From Nocardiopsis ganjiahuensis DSM 45031 (GTDB taxonomy: Bacteria > Actinomycetota > Actinomycetes > Streptosporangiales > Streptosporangiaceae): a stretch of 64,000 nucleotides of DNA. The first letter of the stretch is position 1; each line of letters starts with the position of its first letter. The DNA lies in NCBI RefSeq assembly GCF_000341085.1, contig NZ_ANBA01000009.1, forward strand, positions 372,001 to 436,000, in the 5' to 3' direction. The notes beneath the pieces were generated by a model that worked only from the letters and a program-made list of their open reading frames with translations, had not been told where the DNA came from and made no database searches. The translations under genes and the position numbers were made by a program. Positions 25,810 to 34,800 of the stretch are shown here, piece by piece.

Positions 25810-28800
25810 GTGCCTCTGGACCCCAACATGTCCGATTCCAGCCGCAAGGCCATCCAGGTCCTGACCGGCATCGAAGTGCCAACCGCGAACCCTCAGGCCA
25901 TGCGCGCGGCGGCCGAGGTCTACGACGGGCTCTCGGTGAAGCTGCGCGAGGACCTCACCGGTTTGATGAACACCGTGCGCGGCCGGGTCCGCCGGAACTT
26001 CGGCGGTCAGACATCGGAGTTCTACGACCGGTCACTCAACCAGTTCACCCGGGGCGAGAACGACTACCTGGGTTCGGCCGCGACCATCTCGCAGTCCCTG
26101 TCGGTGGAGCTGCGCAAGGGCGCCGCCAACGCCGAGTACATGTCGGCGATGGTGATCGTGCAGTTCGTCCAGCTCCTCGTGGAGATCGCCTGGGCCGTGG
26201 CCTCCGCCAAGTTCACCTTCGGCGCGACGCTGAAGTACATCCCGATCTTCAAGATGATCCGCAGTCTGGCCATGCAGCGGATCCTGGCCTGGTTCCTCAT
26301 CACGGTGCCCGGGCACCAGATCATCAGCCAGCTCTTCGCGAGCATGGACAGCGTGATCCAGCGCATCCAGATCGCCAACGGCACGCGCGACACCTGGGAC
26401 CACGACCTCACCAAGGGCGCCCACGTCGGCGCCGTGGTCGAGGGGCTGGTCTCCGCCGGCCTGTCAGGGGCGCTGGGCGCGGCGTTCGACCGACAGATCG
26501 CCACACTCATCACCAACCGCATCGACCTCCTGCGGGGCCTGCCCGACCCCGTGCCCGTGCCACCGGTGGGCAAGGGGGTGCCCGACCCGGTGCCCCCGCC
26601 CGGGCCCCTGCGCGAGATCGACGACCTCGTCCCCTCCCCCTCGGGGACGGGGCGGCCCGACCCCGTGCCCTCCCCCGACGGGCCGCCGTCGCCGGTGCCG
26701 GGTACCGGAACCGGCGGAAACGGCCTCAACCGGGACCTCGCCGACGTGTTCGCCCGGCACCGGGACGAGATGGCGGTCCCGTTCGGCTCGAACGCCCCGC
26801 CCGGGGCGACGGCCTGGAACAACGCCGCGAACCGCGCCCGGTTCCGGGAGGACGTGGCGGGCGTGTTCGAGCGCAACTTCGGGCACTCCCTGGGACGGGA
26901 CCAGGCGCGCCGTCTCGGCTCCGACTACGCCGAGACGCTGGTGCGCACGTGGAACTCGCCGGACATGGGGGCCCAGCTGTCGCGGACCCTCGGCGACAGT
27001 CTGCCCCCGCCCGTCCGTGACCACCTGGCACGGGTTCCCGGTGACGTACTCGCTCCGGTTCACCAGCACTTCGGGAGCAAGGGCACCTACCTCACCCGGC
27101 TCGGTGCCGGAGCGGCCTCGGGCGCGACCGAGGGCTACCTGGGCGAAGGGCTGGGCAACGCGGCCATGGGCCAGGGCTTCAGCGCCTCGGTGTACTCCGC
27201 CACGTCCGGTGCGAGCATGAACACCGTCCAGCAGGTGTCCACCGACGGGGCCCTCACTGGTATCGACGCCGTGAGCGGTCCGTCCGCCCCGCCCCCTCCG
27301 GTGGTCCCGCCCCCGGACGAAGGGGAGACACGCCCCGAGCCCTCACCGGAGGCCTCCGAACGGCCCCGGGACACGCCCCCGCAGCGCTCCCCCGAAGGCG
27401 TGGACACCGGACGGCCCGAGGGGTCCGGCACCGGGTGGGACGGAGCGGCCCTCGTCGTGGGATCCGGACGCGAGGACGGGACCGGACCGGCGAAGGGGCC
27501 CGACGACCCGGACTCCGACAGCGGGTCCGGTGCGGCGACGGGGTCGGACGGCAGCCGGGCGGAGGACACCCGGGCGGACGACGAGGACGTCCGCGTCAGT
27601 CCGTCCCGCGGGCCGGACGCCCCGGTCGCACCGCCCGACACGGGCGGTCCCGCGCGCGTCCCGGAGTTCGCCGACGGACCGTCGGCGGACGACACCGCGA
27701 CGCCCTCCGGCGGTGAGGACGGCGCCCGTGGCGCGCACCGGGAGCGGGACGACGGCCCCGCACTCCTTCCCGCCCGGGACGAGGACACCGCGCCCGGAAC
27801 CGGCACCGCCGACCGCACCGGCGGAGGGGCCCTCCCTCCTCGGTCCGGCGGCGACCACCAGGAGCAGGACGTACGGGCCCCGGGCACGGAGGGCGACCGC
27901 TCACCCGAGCGCACCGGGTCCGACGTCCCGGTTGAGAACCCCACGGAGAACCCCACCACGGAGAGCCCCGCGGAGGGCACCGCCACGGGGAGCACCATCA
28001 CGGAGAACCCCACGGAGGGCACCACCACGGGGGACACCGCCCCCGCACCGCCGCCCGAGGGCTCCGGCAGCGATGACGCGGACGCGGTGCGCCGGGACGG
28101 TCCCCAGGAGTCTCCCGTCGCGGCCGCCCCTCCCCCTGCCTATTCCTTCGGCACCCATCTCAACCCGGGAGGCGGGCATCCGGACGCGCCCGCGCCCCCC
28201 GGCCCGGACGGCCGGAGCGCCGAACCGGGCCGCCCGGAGCCCGGCCGCGACGACTCGTTCGGCGAGAACGCGGACCCGGCGCCCGTCGGCGACGGGAGCC
28301 TGTTCGACGGCACGGAGCCCGGACAGGCGCCGCCCTCCCACGAGGACGCCCGTCCCTCTCCGCCGACCTACCCGCACAGCGAACTGCCCGGCGCCCCCGG
28401 GGCCGAGGAGGCCCAAGCGCCGGCTCCGTCGCCCCCGGTGGCCGGTGACCTCGCGTGGGCGCCGCCCCCGTACTCCCTTCTGCCCCCGCCCCTGCCCGCC
28501 ACCGCGCAGGTCCCCGCCGCCGACGCCCCCGTGGGCAGGTTCGACAGGGACGGCCGGCCGGTCCCGCCGGACGCCGACCCGTCACGGCCCGGTTCCGCGC
28601 GGACCGGAGAGCCGGACGAGCGGGACGCCGCCCCGCCGACCGGGGAGGGCGCCCCGGAGCCCGGCGGGAACACCTCGCCGACGCGGAACGAGCCGCCGGC
28701 CACCCAGAGCCGTATCGACGACCTCCCGATCGCGCGCACCGAACCCGCGGAGGTGCCGCCGCCCGGGAACGACACACGGCCCGAAGGATCCGGGGACCGG

Positions 28801-31800
28801 GACGGCACCGACCGGGAGGACGTTCCCGGAGAGCGGTCGGCCCCCGAGGGCGGGCCCGCCACCACCGACGACGCCCCCGAACCGGTCTCCCCTGGGAGAG
28901 ACGGCGCCGACGGCGGCGCTCCCCGGCCCGGGTCCGGTGACGAGCGGGGCGCGGTGGCGGACCGGGCCTCCGGCGACGGCGCCGAGCGTGCCGAGGACAC
29001 CGGGGAAACGGACGAGGCCCCGCCGCCGGCGTACGACGCGCAGCCCTCACCGCCGCCCTACCCCTTCACCGAACTGCTCGACGCCCTCCGGACCAAGGTG
29101 CCCGGTCCGCCCTCACCCGACCCGGCCGTGGTCGGTGACCTCAAGTGGTTGCTGAACCCCGGCTCCGTGCTGCCCCCGCCCGCGCCCACCGACATCCAGG
29201 TGTTCATGGCCGACGTCCCCCTGGGCCCCCTGGGACCCGACGGACGGGCCCTGCCCACGGGTGAGGTGACCGCGACAGGCGAGGACCCCGGTCCGCGCCG
29301 GGGCCCCGGAGAGCGTTCGCCCGAGGGAGGACCCAGCCCCGAGAGCGCTCCCCCCGGGACAGGGCGCGAGGACCGTCCCGGCGCTCCCGAGGACGGCACC
29401 GCCGGCACGGATTCCGATGCCGCGAGCGACGGAGCCGACACCGCGGACGGCGGAGACCCGAACACGCCGCACGTGTGGAACGGCTCGCTCCCGGTGGACC
29501 GGGACGGCGAGGCCCACGACCTCGACTACCTGGTCGGCTCCCGTCTGGTGGGCCCGGACCGCCTGCGCACCGACGGGGTCCCGAACGCGATCGAGCGGTC
29601 CCTGCGCGAGATGGGACCGCGCATGCCCCGGCACCTGCGCGATCAGGTCCTGGCCGAGGTCGAACGCACCGCGGTCGAGCGGGGCATGGCTCCCTTCTTC
29701 ACCGGGGACGGCCACGAGATCACCGTCGGAACGGGGGACGACACCTGGAGGGTCCGGGTCAGGCTGGCGGCCGACCGCCCCTCGGCCGACGAGCCGCCCG
29801 TCTACCGGCACGTGAACATCAGAACAGGGGAGGGAACCGACGCCACCGTCATCAGCGGCCAGGAACGCACCCGCACGGTCGGCTCCGGCGACACCGTCAC
29901 GCGCGGCGCCCGCCGGGGTCTGAGTGTCAAGTTCACCGCCAACCCGCTCTACTTCGGTCCCACCTTCGCGGACCAGCCGGTGGGGCCCAGCTTCACCGTG
30001 GGCGCCAGCGGCGGTACCCGGCTGCGCGGCTCCACGAGCGGTGGCTCCACGCGGTCCACCGCGGTCCAGGCCATGGACAACAGCGCCGCGGCCGAGGTCT
30101 ACACCGCGGACCTGCGCATGGACCTCGGCGTGACCCCGCCCGTCGGCCCGGTGACCCGGGGCCCGCACCCGGCCGTGGTGCGCGACGGCATGGCCCTGAT
30201 CCTGTCCGGCAAAGCCCAGAAACGCCCCGAGGACACCCCTGACCACATCAGCCTCACCCGACGGCCCGCCGGTGCGGCGGTTCCGGACGACGGCCCGACC
30301 GGAGCCGACCACCGCTCACCCCGCCGGAACCCCCGGACCCTGCACGGCGGACTGCCCGTCAAGATCGAACGGATCGTCCCGCAGGGCGGGCCGGCCGACG
30401 CGCCGCCGACCCACACCGACCTGGGTTCCTGGCTCGCCGACCGCCTCGTTCCGAAGGGAGCAGACAGTGCCACCACCCCGGGTTCCGAGGGCAGGGCGGC
30501 GCGGGACCTGCACCGCACGCTCCGGGCCCTGTTCGACAACGACTCCCTCCAGGAGTACCTGCCGCACCTGTCCCGGGGCCCCCTCACGCTCAAGGTGGCC
30601 AACGGCGACGGCTCGTTCCGCATGATGCGCCTGGCTTCGTCGGCCAACGAGTACCGCGCGCTCGGCCACGCCCCGCACCTGGGCGAGCTGACCCGGCACG
30701 ACGGCTCCGAGCACGCCGTGAACTCCTCCGGGAGCCGCAGCAGGACCATCGGCTTCTCCGTGGGCGCCGGTGTGAACATCGAGCTCTCGCTCCCCGGCGG
30801 CGGGATGACCCGCATCGACGTCCCCACCCTGGAGTACGTCCACTCGCGCACCCTGGACGCCGAGACGCACAGCTTCTCCCGGACCGGTTCCCGCCGCACG
30901 CTCGCGCGTGACATCGCCGGCACCGAGGACTTCCTCGCCTACCGCGTCGAACGCGACCTCTTCGTCCACCTGGAGGGGGAGCCGACACCGCACGCCTTCA
31001 CCGGCGAGACCGTCGAGATCGTCTCCCGGCACGACGCGGAGTCGCTGAACGACGCCTCCGGCGCGGGCCCGCGCCGACGCGACTCCGGCGAGCACCACCG
31101 GCCTCCCCTGGCCCATCTGCGCGGGGACACCGTCACGGACCTCAGCGGCGCGACCGTCCTCGGCTTCGACCGGCCCGAACGGTCCGCGGACGCCGAGACG
31201 GAGGGCAGCGGTTCCGAGGACCGGCCCCGGTCCGAGGAGCCCACGGTGTACGAGCGCCTCCAGCAGGAGGTGCTGGACTCCGTCGCCCGCGAGCACCCGG
31301 GCATGGTCATCCCCGACCTGGCCCGCAGCCGGGCCGACTACGCGCTGCGCCCGGCCCGCGAGGGCGTCCCGCCCGGGGAGCGGATGTGGCGGGAGACCTA
31401 CGGCCTGCGGCGCAACTACCTCGTGGCGCGCGAGAACACCCTGCGCGTCCTGGACGCCCTCACCCCCGACGCTCTGCACGCGCGCGACGCGGAACTCACC
31501 TCGGACCAGGGCCTGATGATCCACCTCACCGAGAACGCGGTCGTCGACCCCTCGCTGGCGGCCAAGGGCGCGGAGGTCCTGCGCCCCGACAACGTCACCG
31601 TCCACGTCCACGCGCGCTTCGGCGGGCTGACCTTCGACGGCCGCACGCCCACCGAGACCGGTGTGCGCCTGGGCGGCGAGGCCAGGAGCGGCGCCGCACG
31701 GGGCAAGGGGTCCTCGCACACGCTCAACCTGACCGCCGGGGCCGGCCTGCTGCGGTCCAAGGAGGCCGACGCCCGCGGCATGGGTCACCGGATGGGTGGC

Positions 31801-34800
31801 GTGAGCGCCGCGCTGAGCGGTTCCCGGGCCCGTTCCTCGGGCACCTCGCGCGGTGTCGCCCACACCTCGGACGAGACGATCCTCTTCCCCGGCGGTTCCG
31901 ACGTCTGGCGGGGCCCGGTCGGGTTCACCGCCCGGTTGAGCGACTACGAGGGCTCCGCCCAGGCCCGCGGGACGGATCAGAGCAAGGACCTGTTCACCGG
32001 GCCTATCCGGGCCGAGTACTCGGTGATCACGCCGCGGGTCCTGACCGAGAGCGCACCGTCGGCGCCCCGGGACCCCGACCCCGGGCACGAGGAGCTGTCC
32101 GCCGAGCAGGCGCGCTCCCTGATCGAGGGCCCCTTCGCCTCGGCGCCCGCCGGGGACGCCTCGCGGGGCCGCGACGGCGAGTCCGCCGAGCAGGCGCGCG
32201 AACGCCGCCGCGCCGAGGACCTCGTCCGGGCCGGCGGCTTCGTCGAACGGATCGGCATCGGCCCGACGAGCCGCACCTTCGAGTTGTTCTCGGGTTTCCG
32301 GCGCGGCCTGTTCCAGGGGTTCGAGCGCAAGCTGCGCAACTACCTCAACACCACCGGCGGCCGCACCTACTTCCAGGAGCTGCTCTCCCCCGTCGGCATG
32401 GCCGACGACCCCTCCACCACCGCGCCCAGCGGTCGGCGCGGCCGCCCGGAGATGAGCGGAGGGGTGCGCTCGCCGGGGGACCTGCGGGCCACCACGGCCA
32501 CGCGCGTCGAACCGGACCGGATCGCGGAGTTCCAGCAGGTCGAGATGCAGGTGATCGCGCACGGCGAGACCGGTGTCGAGATCGGTGCCACGGACTCGGT
32601 CACCTGGAGCGCCGGTGCCCGCGTGGGCGGCACGGTGGGCGGCACCGGCAACCGGATCGTGGACGAGGCGGCCCAGAAGGACCCGGCCACGGCCGTCCCG
32701 CCGAAGGACGCAGTGGGGCCGACCCCGGTCGCGGGTGCCAACGACACCTGGAACTTCTTCCGCTCCGGGCGGGGCACGTCCGCCGGCGCCTCCTTCGTCT
32801 CCTCCACGACCATCGTCCCCAAGGCGGCTCTGGGGTACGCCTTCCGGCTGGCGGGCCGGGCGACCCAGGCCGTGGAACTGGCGCACAGGCGCGGGCTGAC
32901 CCGGCCCGGTTCCTGGGAGAGGCGTTTCCGCGGGTGGACGGCGCGGGTCCACGACCTCGTCTCGGGGTACATCCCGGCGCGCGACGCCCAGGAGGCGGGC
33001 ATCGTCCAGGACCGGGTGGTGGAGCACGAGGACGGTCGCGTCGAGCTCTCGGCCCAGGACAACCCGGCGGACATCACCGACGTCCGGATCCGGCCCGGGT
33101 TCGAGGACTCCGGCAAGCGCGTACGGCCCGCGGACCCCACCGCTGCGCTCGAGTCACTGGTCGAACAGCTCCGTGCCCGGGGGCACGAGCTGACCGCCGG
33201 CAGCCGTGAGCGCCTGTTCGAGGCGCTCACCACCCGGTTGGGCAACGCCTCAGGTACGAGCGAACCGGTCGCCGTGCGCGTGCGGCGCACCTCCTCGTCC
33301 GGCGAACCCCGTTCGGGGCACCGCTCTCAGGACGCGCTGGTGCACGTCGAGCTGCGCACCACGGCGCGCAAGGTCGAGTACCTGGCTTCCAGCGACGCCG
33401 TCATCGAGTCCCACACCTGGACGGCAGCCACCGGGAGCAGCCGCTCCAGCGGCACCGGCAACACGGTGGGCGGCGAAGGGGTCCTGCTGCAGCCGACCCC
33501 CTTCGACGGTGACGACAACCCGCCCGGGTCGGAGCCGGACAGCCGCCCGCTGTTCGTCTCTCCGGCCGTCTCGGGCGGCGCCTCCGCCTCGGACACGACC
33601 ACCCGGGGAGGAGGCGAGGAGCGCACCCACACCGTGCAGCTGGAGATGAACGGCCCCTACGCCAAGGTCGAACAGGACAGCGACCTCGTGCTGACCCTGC
33701 GCGGCCCCCGCGGCCTGGAGATCGGGGCCCAGGAGTCATCGGGGCCGATCCACACCCTCTATCCCTACTCCTACCTGGACTTCTCCCCGCGCACCGACGG
33801 CGCCGGCACGGGCCCGGGGCCTCACGGCGAGCTGGGCCCCCCGGTCTCCGGGTCCGGCCCGGAGCCGGGGAACGGGCGGGCGGGGGCCGCGAGCACCACG
33901 GCCGCGACGGACCCCGGGAACCGGCGGCCGGCGACGACGGTCGACGACGCACCGGCGGCGGGCCGGAGCCCGTCCCAGGCCCTGGCGGACCGGGCCCGGA
34001 CCCTGTTCACCGGCGGGCAGGCCACCCGCCTGCCCGAGGGAGTGGTCATGATGCCCGCCGCCGTGGGGGACGGCGGTCGCGGCGTCCGCGACACCGCGGC
34101 CGTCGTCCTCGCCAGGTCCCTCGGCTGGCGGCCCGGAACCGCCGACCTCACCGGGACCGGCGGGTACACGGACGAAGGGTTCAGGCAGGCCCGGGACTTC
34201 ACCGCCCAGCGCCTGCACCTGGACCGCCGCCACTCCCCGATCGACAGCGGCCTGGAGTCCGTGGCCCTCAAGGCCCTGTTCTCCCGCACCCTCGGCCACG
34301 AGGACGGCGTGGCCCTGATGGACCTGGGCTCCACCGGTTGGCGCCTGACCGCCCTGCCCGACCTGTCCGGCGCCCGGATCCTCGACGTGGTCGCCGGCTC
34401 CCGCCTCAGCACCACCACCGAAGAGAAGCGGTCGCTCACGGAGTCCTCCGACCAGGCGCGGGGAACCGCCGTGGACCCGTCCCTGCGCCCCGCGGGCCTG
34501 ACCGCCGACAAGGACGTCTACGAGAACCACGCCGGGGTCCTGAACAGCGCCGTCAACGCCCCTCTGGGCACGAACACGGCCACCGCCGCGGACGGGCGCG
34601 GATCCGCCACCTCCGGTCCGCCGACCCGCCAGACCCAGCGCCTGGGCCCCGCCTACCTCGTCGAGTTCGACACCGCCTGGGTCGTCAGCGCGTCCTCCGA
34701 GGGGGGCGGCGTCCACGCCGGCCACACCCGGAGCACCGTGGGCGCCTGGGTCTCCCGGTCCGACGCCCTCCGCCTGGGCCTGGTCACCCCCGAGCGGGCC

